Assembly: GCA_007119985.1 (NCBI GenBank)
Contig: SKOQ01000178.1
Coordinates: forward strand, 1 to 16,152
DNA: 16,152 nucleotides
Direction of reading: 5' to 3'
Source: Marinospirillum sp.
GTDB taxonomy: Bacteria > Pseudomonadota > Gammaproteobacteria > Pseudomonadales > Halomonadaceae
In this document: in pieces, positions 1 to 6,573 of the stretch
Layout of the letters: every line of letters starts with the position of its first letter
Position numbering within the stretch: position 1 is the first letter of the stretch
Program-made: the position numbers and the translations under genes
Notes under the pieces: model-generated
Database searches by the model: none
Seen by the model: the letters and a program-made list of their open reading frames with translations, nothing else
Told to the model about the DNA's origin: nothing

Positions 1-99
1 CTAGAACAGCGCCTCGATCTGCTGCGGCGACCTGCCTGCTATCCCGAAACAACCAGCCTCAACCGACGCAACCAAGCCAATGCAATAACATTTTATTAG
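1..99. other. Possible gene end at window edge, strand unresolved
   Basis: The first roughly 90 bases are GC-rich like the coding parts of the window, then composition turns AT-rich. On the plus strand a frame is open from base 1 to a TAG at 97-99 (32 codons, including EQRLDLLRR). On the minus strand another frame is open down to a TAG at 1-3 (ending RSPQQIEALF). Either could be the end of a real gene, but both are too short to recognise and neither shows a ribosome binding site. I cannot choose between them. Confidence 0.25.
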
Positions 100-356
100 T
101 GGGCAGGCGCTTTTCTTTAAAAAAATCACCCGCGTGATTCAAGGTAAGCTACCGTAAAACCACTCTTTTTCCTAGCCTGCTCAGCAGACTCACAATGCAA
201 AGCGAGTGGCCTGTTTCTCTTAATTCTAGGCAGCCATCTGAACGACACAAAAATCCCATCTCATTGTTTTGCAAGGATTGATTTCAATGCGTGCCGTGTA
301 AAACGTGCCTTTATTCAAAATAAATGACTCATTAAGGAGGCAAAATCCACAATAGG
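100..356. other. AT-rich intergenic region upstream of intI
   Basis: No gene is visible here. In integrons, attI lies on this side of intI, and the leftward cassette promoter Pc lies in this region or inside intI. I looked for the GTTRRRY core on both strands and found no exact match. The region holds a leftward terminator-like hairpin (119-139), a small palindrome CTGCTCAGCAG (177-187), an AT-rich inverted repeat TTTATT-CAA-AATAAA (310-324), and an unused Shine-Dalgarno-like AAGGAGG (334-340). Confidence 0.5.
119..139 (-). terminator. Leftward intrinsic terminator-like hairpin
   Basis: Read on the minus strand, AATCAC-GCGG-GTGATT forms a perfect 6-bp stem with a 4-base loop, followed directly by a run of T residues (plus-strand A-run 119-125). 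This is the layout of a Rho-independent terminator for leftward transcription. The stem is short and AT-rich, so it may be weak. No minus-strand gene is visible between it and intI. Confidence 0.4.
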
Positions 357-372
357 CTGTATATTTAAACAG
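357..372. promoter_or_regulatory. LexA (SOS) box of the integron integrase
   Basis: CTGTATATTTAAACAG is an exact match to the gammaproteobacterial LexA operator CTGT-N8-ACAG with an AT-only centre. It lies 24 bases before the intI start codon and contains a -10-like TATATT (360-365), so bound LexA would block the promoter. LexA control of intI is known for class 1 and Vibrio integrons. The same control here is inferred from the site and its position. Confidence 0.85.
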
Positions 373-396
373 TCAAGCTTACAAGGAGTGTCAGCC

Positions 397-1383
397 ATGC
401 CAGCCAGCCCCTTCTTAACATCTATTCGTGAGGATTTACGCCAAAAAGGCTATGCCTTCAAGACTGAAAAGACCTACTTACATTGGATAAGGCGATTTAT
501 TCTCTTTCATGGTAAACGCCACCCCAAAGAAATGAGTGGTGAAGAGGTTCGTCTTTTTCTGTCTTTTCTTGCCAATACCAAGCATGTGACGATCAATACG
601 CAGAAGACGGCTTTAAATGCCCTTGCCTTTCTTTACAACCAGTTTCTCGATCAGCCCTTGGGAGATCTTGATTTTAGTCCGGCGAAGAAGCCACGCCGCT
701 TGCCAGTGGTGATGTCAACAGTGGAGGTCAAGCGTGTTCTGGACCAGCTGAGCCCACGCCATCGCTTGATCTTCTCTTTACTCTATGGCGGTGGACTCAG
801 AGTCAGTGAGTGCTTACGTTTACGCGTTAAGGATCTCGATTTTGATCATCAATCCATGCTGATCCACGATAGCAAAGGCGGAAAATCAAGAAGCACGCTT
901 TTGCCCACTAGCCTGATACCTGATTTGCGCGCCTTGATTGATGAAGTGATCTTGATTCAAGAGCAGGACAATCTGCAAGGGGTGGGGCCTTCTCTGCCCT
1001 ATGCTTTAGATCGTAAGTTGCCAGCAGCCTATCGACAGCCGGCATGGATGTACCTCTTTCCTTCAACACAACTCAGTCAGCATCCTTTGTCTGGCAAACT
1101 CTGCCGCCATCACCTTGATGATTCTGCCTTGCGTAAGGTATTAAAGGTGGCCGTCGCTGAGGCTGGGATCAGAAACAAAAGAATTACCTGCCATACGTTT
1201 CGTCATTCTTTTGCGACGCATTTATTGCAAGCAGGCCGGGATATTCGCACAGTGCAGGAGTTGCTTGGGCATAACGATGTGAGTACAACGCAGATTTATA
1301 CCCATGTGATCGGTCAGCATTTTGCGGGCACGGCCAGTCCTTTGGATCAGCTAGAGGCGTTTTCAGGCACGCTACCGCCATGA
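397..1383 (+). CDS. intI: Integron integrase (IntI-type tyrosine recombinase)
   Basis: A site-specific tyrosine recombinase that in integrons captures and shuffles gene cassettes between attI and attC sites. I chose ATG 397 (328 aa) because AAGGAG at 383-388 sits 8 bases upstream; the longer GTG start at 388 overlaps that site. An N-terminal SAM-like DNA-binding domain (about 1-100) precedes the catalytic domain. Catalytic residues visible: R135 (GLRVSE), K163 (GGKSR), H266 and R269 (CHTFRH), H292 (LLGHND) and nucleophile Y301 (TQIYTH). The segment at about 198-223 (PYALDRK to WMYLFPS) matches the extra IntI-specific insertion that XerC/XerD lack, so this is an integron integrase. It appears intact, without frameshift. 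It looks AT-richer than its neighbours, consistent with a different history. It converges on the fumarase gene, and cassettes would be expected to the left, outside the window. Confidence 0.94.
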   Translation: MPASPFLTSIREDLRQKGYAFKTEKTYLHWIRRFILFHGKRHPKEMSGEEVRLFLSFLANTKHVTINTQKTALNALAFLYNQFLDQPLGDLDFSPAKKPRRLPVVMSTVEVKRVLDQLSPRHRLIFSLLYGGGLRVSECLRLRVKDLDFDHQSMLIHDSKGGKSRSTLLPTSLIPDLRALIDEVILIQEQDNLQGVGPSLPYALDRKLPAAYRQPAWMYLFPSTQLSQHPLSGKLCRHHLDDSALRKVLKVAVAEAGIRNKRITCHTFRHSFATHLLQAGRDIRTVQELLGHNDVSTTQIYTHVIGQHFAGTASPLDQLEAFSGTLPP

Positions 1384-1453
1384 AAGTCGCTATGCAGCAC
1401 TTCCTCCTTGAAAACCGCTTTCCTTGTGTGCTGCTTGATCACTCCTTGAACCG

Positions 1454-1479
1454 AGCCACCTCGTCCTTGGGGTGGCTTT
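1454..1479 (+). terminator. Likely terminator of intI
   Basis: AGCCACC (1454-1460) and GGTGGCT (1471-1477) form a perfect 7-bp stem with a 10-base loop, followed by a short T tract (1477-1479). It lies between the convergent intI and fumarase genes and may serve both directions, although neither side has a long T run. Confidence 0.5.
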
Positions 1480-1496
1480 AATCGACTTCTGACGTC

Positions 1497-3014
1497 TTAG
1501 ACTGCGGCTGCATCCTTGGCGATAATATCCTTCCACTTGGCTGGGCCAAGGTTATGGATGGATTCACCCCGAACATCAACAGCGACCGTCACCGGCATAT
1601 CTTCTACATCAAACTCGTAGATGGCTTCCATCCCCAGATCTTCAAAAGCCAGCACCTTGGCATGCTTGATGGCTTGCGCAACCAAATAAGCGGCGCCACC
1701 CACTGCCATCAGGTACACGGCTTGGTTATCACGGATAGCCTCGATTGCGATGGGGCCACGCTCAGATTTACCGATCATACCCAATAAGCCCGTTTTTTCC
1801 AGTACGGTGCGGGTAAATTTATCCATTCGCGTCGCGGTGGTCGGGCCAGCTGGTCCCACCACTTCTTCACGCACTGGATCAACAGGGCCGACATAATAGA
1901 TAAATTTGCCGTTCAGATCGACAGGCAGCTCTTCGCCCTTGTTGATCATATCCACCATGCGTTTGTGTGCAGCATCACGGCCGGTCAGCATTTTGCCAGA
2001 GAGCAGCACCACATCACCAGGCTTAAGGTCTTTGACTTCTTCGCGTGTGACGGTATTCAGGTTGATGCGCTTGACGCCAGCGCCAGCCTCACGGGTCACT
2101 TCAGGCCAGTCTTCCAGCTTGGGCGCTTCCAGAGCCGCAGGGCCAGAACCATCCAGCACAAAGTGGGTGTGGCGCGTGGCGGCGCAGTTAGGAATAATCG
2201 CGACAGGCTTGTTGGCCGCGTGAGTGGGGTAGTCCTTGACTTTGATATCCAGAACCGTCGTCAGACCACCCAGACCCTGAGCACCAATGCCCAGTTTGTT
2301 CACCTTGTCGTAGAGTTCTAGGCGCAGTTCTTCTGCACGATTGCTGGCACCCCGAGCCTGCAGATCTTGGATATCGATGGGCTCCAGCAGGGCTTCTTTG
2401 GCCAACAGCATGGCTTTTTCTGCCGTGCCACCAATACCTATGCCCAGCATACCGGGCGGACACCAGCCAGCGCCCATTTTGGGGATCTGCTCCAGCACCC
2501 ACTCAACAACGTCATCAGATGGGTTGAGCATTGCAAACTTGGATTTGGCCTCAGAGCCACCACCTTTGGCCGCCACATGCACATCCACCTTGCTGCCAGG
2601 TACCAGCTTGGTGTGAATAATGGCCGGTGTATTGTCTTTGGTGTTCTGGCGTTTGCCGTCTGGATCAGCCAAGACAGAGGCGCGCAGTACGTTGTCTGGC
2701 AGCAGGTAGGCGCGGCGTACGCCCTCGTTGACCATATCTTCAACGCTCATGGTCGCGTCATCCCAGCGCACATCCATGCCGATCTCCAAAAAGCCGGTCA
2801 CGATGCCGGTATCTTGGCAAATAGGACGATGACCCATGGCACACATGCGCGAGTTAATCAGAATCTGCGCCATCGCATCCTTGGCAGCAGGCGAGGCTTC
2901 GCGCTCATAGGCTTGATTGAGCGAATCGATAAAATCCTTGGGGTGGTAGTAGGAGATAAACTGCAAAGCATCAGCAACGCTTTGAATTAGGTCGTCCTGG
3001 CGGATGACGGTCAT
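1497..3014 (-). CDS. fumA: Fumarate hydratase, class I (iron-sulfur)
   Basis: Catalyses the reversible hydration of fumarate to L-malate in the citric acid cycle, in the cytoplasm, with an oxygen-sensitive [4Fe-4S] cluster. The protein is 505 aa, the usual size of single-chain class I fumarases. The three likely cluster cysteines are C66 (GHRPICQDTG), C185 (GWCPPGMLGIGIGG) and C277 (IPNCAATRH). The alpha domain spans roughly 1-290 and the beta domain about 300-500; the latter includes the conserved SGKMLTGRDAAH and GPAGPTTATRMD segments. ATG 3014 is preceded by AGAGGA at suitable spacing. The gene is monocistronic, divergent from the helicase and convergent with intI. An extended -10 promoter and a repeat-bearing leader lie upstream. 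Class II fumarase and tartrate dehydratase are unlikely given the length and sequence. Confidence 0.96.
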   Translation of the reverse strand: MTVIRQDDLIQSVADALQFISYYHPKDFIDSLNQAYEREASPAAKDAMAQILINSRMCAMGHRPICQDTGIVTGFLEIGMDVRWDDATMSVEDMVNEGVRRAYLLPDNVLRASVLADPDGKRQNTKDNTPAIIHTKLVPGSKVDVHVAAKGGGSEAKSKFAMLNPSDDVVEWVLEQIPKMGAGWCPPGMLGIGIGGTAEKAMLLAKEALLEPIDIQDLQARGASNRAEELRLELYDKVNKLGIGAQGLGGLTTVLDIKVKDYPTHAANKPVAIIPNCAATRHTHFVLDGSGPAALEAPKLEDWPEVTREAGAGVKRINLNTVTREEVKDLKPGDVVLLSGKMLTGRDAAHKRMVDMINKGEELPVDLNGKFIYYVGPVDPVREEVVGPAGPTTATRMDKFTRTVLEKTGLLGMIGKSERGPIAIEAIRDNQAVYLMAVGGAAYLVAQAIKHAKVLAFEDLGMEAIYEFDVEDMPVTVAVDVRGESIHNLGPAKWKDIIAKDAAAV

Positions 3015-3030
3015 AAACGAGTCCTCTTGG

Positions 3031-3073
3031 CTGTTCTATTTGAATAGAGTCTGTTCTGTTGGGAGTCTGTTCT
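3031..3073 (-). repeat. Three AGAACAG repeats in the fumarase leader
   Basis: CTGTTCT occurs at 3031-3037, 3051-3057 and 3067-3073, reading AGAACAG on the fumarase strand. The two upstream copies extend to the identical 11-mer AGAACAGACTC (3063-3073 and 3047-3057), a 16-base period. They fall between the predicted promoter and the ribosome binding site, so they would be part of the 5' leader. Function unknown. Confidence 0.6.
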
Positions 3074-3103
3074 ACTGAAGTGCACCCTGCTTGATCGCGC
3101 GTT

Positions 3104-3112
3104 AGTATACCA
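3104..3112 (-). promoter_or_regulatory. Extended -10 promoter for the fumarase
   Basis: The minus strand reads TGGTATACT, a TGn extended -10 joined to TATACT (5 of 6 to the sigma-70 consensus). No good -35 is visible 17 bases upstream, as is common for extended -10 promoters. Transcription would start near 3097, giving a leader of about 80 bases. Confidence 0.5.
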
Positions 3113-3157
3113 CTCCCTTGCAGCCAGACCAGCCAGTCATAAGTCGAAGGAATACCA

Positions 3158-3187
3158 GTGACAGCAGTAGTCGGCATACTGTATGCT
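3158..3187 (+). promoter_or_regulatory. Putative promoter of the DEAD-box helicase
   Basis: GTGACA (3158-3163, 5 of 6 to TTGACA) is followed after 18 bases by TATGCT (3182-3187, 4 of 6 to TATAAT). The -10 lies in a small palindrome, GCATA-CTG-TATGC (3174-3186), which could be an operator. This favours the downstream start at 3242 over the GTG at 3158. Confidence 0.35.
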
Positions 3188-3241
3188 GCAAAGACGTCCT
3201 TAACGACGCCCTTCTTTACGTTACCGAGATTCCCTGATTCT

Positions 3242-4597
3242 ATGAGTTTTTCCTCTTTGGGCCTCAGCGCCCCGATTCTTGCTGCTCTTGAGCAACAAGG
3301 CTATACCCAACCCACTCCGATTCAAGCCCAAGCGATTCCTGCGATTATGCAGGGTCAGGATGTGATGGCCGCAGCCCAAACCGGCACAGGCAAAACCGCT
3401 GGCTTTACGCTGCCGATTTTAGAGCGTTTATCGCGCGGCAAGCCCGCTGGGGCCAATCAAGCGCGCACCTTGATCCTGACGCCAACGCGTGAATTGGCTG
3501 CCCAGGTGGGTGAAAGCGTAGCCACTTATGGCCGCCAGATGCAGCTGAAGTCCGCCGTGGTTTTTGGTGGCGTCAAGATTAATCCGCAGATGATGAAGCT
3601 GCGCCGTGGTGTTGATGTGCTTGTCGCCACACCTGGCCGTTTGCTCGATCTGTTCAATCAAAATGCAGTGAAGTTTGATCACCTCGAAGTGCTGGTGTTG
3701 GATGAGGCTGATCGCATGCTGGATATGGGTTTTATCCATGATATCAAGCGTATCCTGAAAGTTCTGCCTGCCAAGCGGCAGAACCTGCTCTTCTCCGCCA
3801 CTTTTTCGGATGAAATACGTCAGCTGGCGAAGGGACTGGTCAACAACCCAGTCGAAATCTCGGTCAGCCCACGCAACACCACTGCTGAAAAAGTGGTGCA
3901 GTCGGTTTATCTGGTCGATAAAAAACAAAAGCCAGCACTGCTGGTGAAGCTGCTGGTTGATCACCAGTGGGGCCAAACGCTGGTCTTTACCAAAACCAAG
4001 CATGGTGCCAATAAGCTCACCAAGTATTTAGAAGAGAACGGCTTTAATGCTGCGGCGATTCATGGCAATAAAAGTCAGGGCGCACGCACTAAGGCGCTGG
4101 CCGGCTTCAAGGATAATTCAATTCAAATTCTGGTGGCGACCGATATTGCTGCCCGCGGCCTAGATATCGATCAGCTGCCGCAGGTGGTCAACTATGAACT
4201 GCCGAATGTCGCTGAGGATTATGTCCATCGCATCGGACGGACAGGGCGTGCAGGCGCCAGCGGTGAAGCGGTATCACTGGTTGAGCCAGAAGAGAACAAG
4301 CTGTTAAAAGCGATTGAAAGACTGATCAATCAACAGCTTCCACGCCAGCAGGCCGAGGGCTTTGCCCTGCCTAAAGCACCAGCTGCAGGCGCACCCAAGC
4401 CCGCCACTGGACGCGCGCAGCAGCCGAGATCCCGTGCAGCCAAGCCCAAGGCACGCACCCAGAGCTCAGGCCAAAAACCAGCTGGTGCACAAACTGCGCC
4501 AGCGAATACATCCAAGCCAGGCAACACATCTCAGCCAGCCTCGGCACCTAAGCGACGTCGGGCACCACGGCCGCAGGCAGCACGTCAGGCGGATTAA
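3242..4597 (+). CDS. rhlE: DEAD-box ATP-dependent RNA helicase, RhlE type
   Basis: Unwinds short RNA duplexes and remodels RNA-protein complexes, typically in ribosome assembly, RNA decay and cold adaptation. From ATG 3242 the protein has 451 aa. Motifs in order: Q motif (F3 to Q28, PTPIQ), Walker A AAQTGTGKT (44-52), Ia PTRELA (81-86), Ib TPGR (130-133), DEAD (154-157), SAT (185-187), IV LVFTKTKH, V ATDIAARGLD (299-308), and VI HRIGRTGR (329-336). After about residue 370 comes a low-complexity tail rich in Ala, Pro, Gln, Lys and Arg, probably for RNA binding. The opening MSFSSLGLS matches the usual RhlE start. A GTG at 3158 with an upstream AAGGAA would add 28 unconserved residues, so 3242 is preferred although its own ribosome binding site is weak. 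SrmB or DbpA are less likely. Confidence 0.93.
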   Translation: MSFSSLGLSAPILAALEQQGYTQPTPIQAQAIPAIMQGQDVMAAAQTGTGKTAGFTLPILERLSRGKPAGANQARTLILTPTRELAAQVGESVATYGRQMQLKSAVVFGGVKINPQMMKLRRGVDVLVATPGRLLDLFNQNAVKFDHLEVLVLDEADRMLDMGFIHDIKRILKVLPAKRQNLLFSATFSDEIRQLAKGLVNNPVEISVSPRNTTAEKVVQSVYLVDKKQKPALLVKLLVDHQWGQTLVFTKTKHGANKLTKYLEENGFNAAAIHGNKSQGARTKALAGFKDNSIQILVATDIAARGLDIDQLPQVVNYELPNVAEDYVHRIGRTGRAGASGEAVSLVEPEENKLLKAIERLINQQLPRQQAEGFALPKAPAAGAPKPATGRAQQPRSRAAKPKARTQSSGQKPAGAQTAPANTSKPGNTSQPASAPKRRRAPRPQAARQAD

Positions 4598-4607
4598 TCT
4601 CGCAGAT

Positions 4608-4634
4608 AAAAAAGGGCGGCAGGGCTGCCCTGGC
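4608..4634 (-). terminator. Hairpin with U-tract on the minus strand only
   Basis: CAGGG-CTG-CCCTG (4620-4632), or alternatively AGGGC/GCCCT (4613-4617 with 4627-4631), forms a GC-rich hairpin after the helicase stop codon. The adjacent A-run (4608-4613) gives a T-tract only on the minus strand, so the element fits a terminator for antisense transcription rather than for the helicase. Confidence 0.3.
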
Positions 4635-4692
4635 TGACAAAGTGCATGGATTCAAGGATAATCAAGCCATTGCGTATTGGATGGAGTCGTTC

Positions 4693-5784
4693 ATGGAAGC
4701 TTCTGCACAAGGCCCTCAGATTCTCATCGAGCCTTCGGGCTCGGTAATCTCGGGAGACTGGATCACTGCCCATTTGCAGCAATGGTTGAAGCTGGAGACC
4801 AGACTCAGCCAGCTCTCTGGGCCAGTGACTTTACAATGCGCCCAGATGGATACCAACGGCGCAGTCGTCTTTTTACGCCTGTTTGGCCCCCAAGCCGAAA
4901 ATTGGCCAGTAGGACTCACATCAGAGCAGCAGGCTTTGCTGCATTCTCTGCATCAACGTGCCTGCCCTGATGAGCCAGCCGCACCCCGACTCAATCCTTT
5001 AGCGCGCATCGGCTATAACGTGATGCAGCTTGGCCATCATGCACAACAGCTGCTTGATTTTCTTGGCCGCCTCACCCTGGCTGGTTTGCAGAGCCTGCGC
5101 CACCCCAGCTTGATTCGCTGGCGTTTGCTGTTGGATGTCATCCAAAAAGATGGCCTCCATGCGATGCCGATTATCGCACTGCTCTCTTTTTTACTCGGTG
5201 CTGTTGTGGCCTATCAAGGCGGCCTGCAGCTGGCCACCTACGGGGCCAATATCTTTATTGTCGAACTGGTCGCCCTCACCCATTTGCGTGAACTCGGCCC
5301 ATTGATTGCCGCCATTTTGGTGGCTGGGCGCTCTGGATCGGCCTATGCCGCCCAGCTGGCGACGATGAATATGAATCAAGAAATTATGGCGTTAAAAAGC
5401 CTAGGACAAGACCCCTTTCATTGGCTCGTACTTCCTAAACTCTTTGGTCTACTTTTGGTCTTGCCACTGCTGACCATTCTGGCGGATTTGTGCGGGTTGC
5501 TTGGCGGTATGCTGGTGGCGCAGATGCAGTTGGATGTCTCACCAACCGTGTTCTGGCAACGCCTTGGTAGTCAGGTTGATATCCAGCATTTTTTGGTGGG
5601 CCTTTATAAAGCGCCGGTTTTTGCGCTGATTATTGTCAATGTCGGCTGTATGCAAGGGATGCTGGCCAAGGGTGGCTCAGAGGCTGTCGGCCAGCGCACA
5701 ACGCGCAGTGTGGTGCAGGCCATCTTTTTGGTGATTATTGCCGATGCGCTCTTTTCGATCATCTTCAGCGATCTGGGGTGGTAA
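4693..5784 (+). CDS. MlaE-type lipid ABC transporter permease with N-terminal STAS-like domain
   Basis: Inner-membrane permease of an MCE/Mla-like phospholipid transporter linking inner and outer membranes. ATG 4693 is preferred (363 aa) because GGAG lies 6 bases upstream; an in-frame GTG at 4642 and ATG at 4681 lack a ribosome binding site. The N-terminal 95 or so residues look like a degenerate STAS domain, the role played by separate MlaB in E. coli. From about residue 105 follows the MlaE/YrbE domain with several hydrophobic segments and the family signature LRELGPLIAAILVAGRSGSA (198-217). It is the first gene of a four-gene operon, separated by 3 bases from the ATPase. It belongs to the STAS-fused MlaE subgroup rather than the canonical mlaFEDCB locus, which also has MlaC; no mlaC is present here. 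Confidence 0.9.
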   Translation: MEASAQGPQILIEPSGSVISGDWITAHLQQWLKLETRLSQLSGPVTLQCAQMDTNGAVVFLRLFGPQAENWPVGLTSEQQALLHSLHQRACPDEPAAPRLNPLARIGYNVMQLGHHAQQLLDFLGRLTLAGLQSLRHPSLIRWRLLLDVIQKDGLHAMPIIALLSFLLGAVVAYQGGLQLATYGANIFIVELVALTHLRELGPLIAAILVAGRSGSAYAAQLATMNMNQEIMALKSLGQDPFHWLVLPKLFGLLLVLPLLTILADLCGLLGGMLVAQMQLDVSPTVFWQRLGSQVDIQHFLVGLYKAPVFALIIVNVGCMQGMLAKGGSEAVGQRTTRSVVQAIFLVIIADALFSIIFSDLGW

Positions 5785-5787
5785 GCC

Positions 5788-6573
5788 ATGACCCAGCCCA
5801 TTATTCGTCTCCACCAGATCAAAACACAATTTGGCACCCAAGTGGTCCACCAGCAGCTCGATTTAGAGATCTTTGCCGGCGAGCGCGTGGCGTTGGTCGG
5901 TGGCAGCGGGACGGGTAAGTCGGTGCTGCTGAACGAGATCGCCCTGCTACTGCGCCCAACAGCAGGCGAGATCCATCTTTTTGGTGAGCCGATTCACCGT
6001 TTAAAGGCGGATCAGATTCAAAAGCGCCGCTTGATGATGGGGATGATGTTCCAGCAGGGCGCGCTCTTCTCTAGTCTCACGCTGTTAGAAAACATCATGC
6101 TGCCCCTCAGAGAAAGCCAGAAGCTGCCTGTTAGCCTGCTCAAAGAGCTGGCGATGCTGAAGCTCTGCCTTGTGGGCCTACCCGCGCACGCCGCGCACAA
6201 GTATCCGCAAGAAATCAGTGGCGGGATGCTCAAGCGGGCCGCAGTTGCACGCGCCTTGGCACTTGATCCACCGCTGCTGCTGCTTGATGAACCCACGGCG
6301 GGCCTCGATCCGGCTGGTGCGGCGGCCTTTGATCAGATGCTACTTGAACTCCATCGACACCAAAAGCTCACGCTGTTGCTGGTCACGCATGATCTGGATT
6401 CGTTATGGACGGTCAGCAATCAAGTGGCTTTTTTAGGCGAGGGGCGCGTGCTATGCAAAGCGCCGATGAGCGAATTGATGCATCACCCTCACCCTTTGAT
6501 CCAACATTATTTTGACAATCAGCGCGCTGCCTTTGCCTATGATCGCGCCCCTTCTTCAACGAGGCCGGTATGA
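5788..6573 (+). CDS. MlaF-type lipid ABC transporter ATP-binding protein
   Basis: Cytoplasmic ATPase that energises the MCE lipid transporter. At 261 aa it has a complete nucleotide-binding domain: Walker A GGSGTGKS (38-45), Q-loop FQQ (88-90), signature ISGGM (143-147), Walker B LLLLDEP (163-169), D-loop GLDP (172-175), and the H-loop histidine in VTHD (199-202). The methionine in ISGGM replaces the usual Gln, which is typical of Mla-type ATPases. Its start lies 3 bases after the permease stop and its stop overlaps the MCE start (ATGA), a sign of translational coupling. No key residue is missing. Confidence 0.93.
   Translation: MTQPIIRLHQIKTQFGTQVVHQQLDLEIFAGERVALVGGSGTGKSVLLNEIALLLRPTAGEIHLFGEPIHRLKADQIQKRRLMMGMMFQQGALFSSLTLLENIMLPLRESQKLPVSLLKELAMLKLCLVGLPAHAAHKYPQEISGGMLKRAAVARALALDPPLLLLDEPTAGLDPAGAAAFDQMLLELHRHQKLTLLLVTHDLDSLWTVSNQVAFLGEGRVLCKAPMSELMHHPHPLIQHYFDNQRAAFAYDRAPSSTRPV

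Noticed and set aside
57..63. GTTGAGG on the minus strand as an attI or attC core
   Set aside because: It misses the final pyrimidine of GTTRRRY and has no partner core or imperfect inverted repeat of attC type around it.
334..340. AAGGAGG, a perfect Shine-Dalgarno sequence upstream of intI
   Set aside because: No ATG, GTG or TTG lies 4-12 bases downstream, so it does not serve a visible gene.
1394..1434. GCAGCAC/GTGCTGC inverted repeat between intI and the fumarase as an attC-like site
   Set aside because: The 7-bp arms enclose a 27-base loop without GTTRRRY or RYYYAAC core sites, and the position is on the wrong side of intI for cassettes.
1404..1450. Direct repeat CTCCTTGAA at 1404-1412 and 1442-1450
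   Set aside because: A single pair of 9-mers in a short spacer, with no further structure; likely chance.
2367..2990. 207-codon plus-strand open frame inside the fumarase gene
   Set aside because: It is the antisense shadow of a well-conserved fumarase and has no recognisable domain or ribosome binding site.
3428..4003. 191-codon minus-strand open frame inside the helicase gene
   Set aside because: It lies entirely within conserved helicase motifs and is rich in Gln and His, typical of an antisense shadow.
4594..4782. 62-codon minus-strand frame overlapping the start of the MCE permease and ending by the antisense terminator
   Set aside because: No ribosome binding site, no recognisable protein features and overlap with the permease. 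Only the terminator-like hairpin is kept as an observation.
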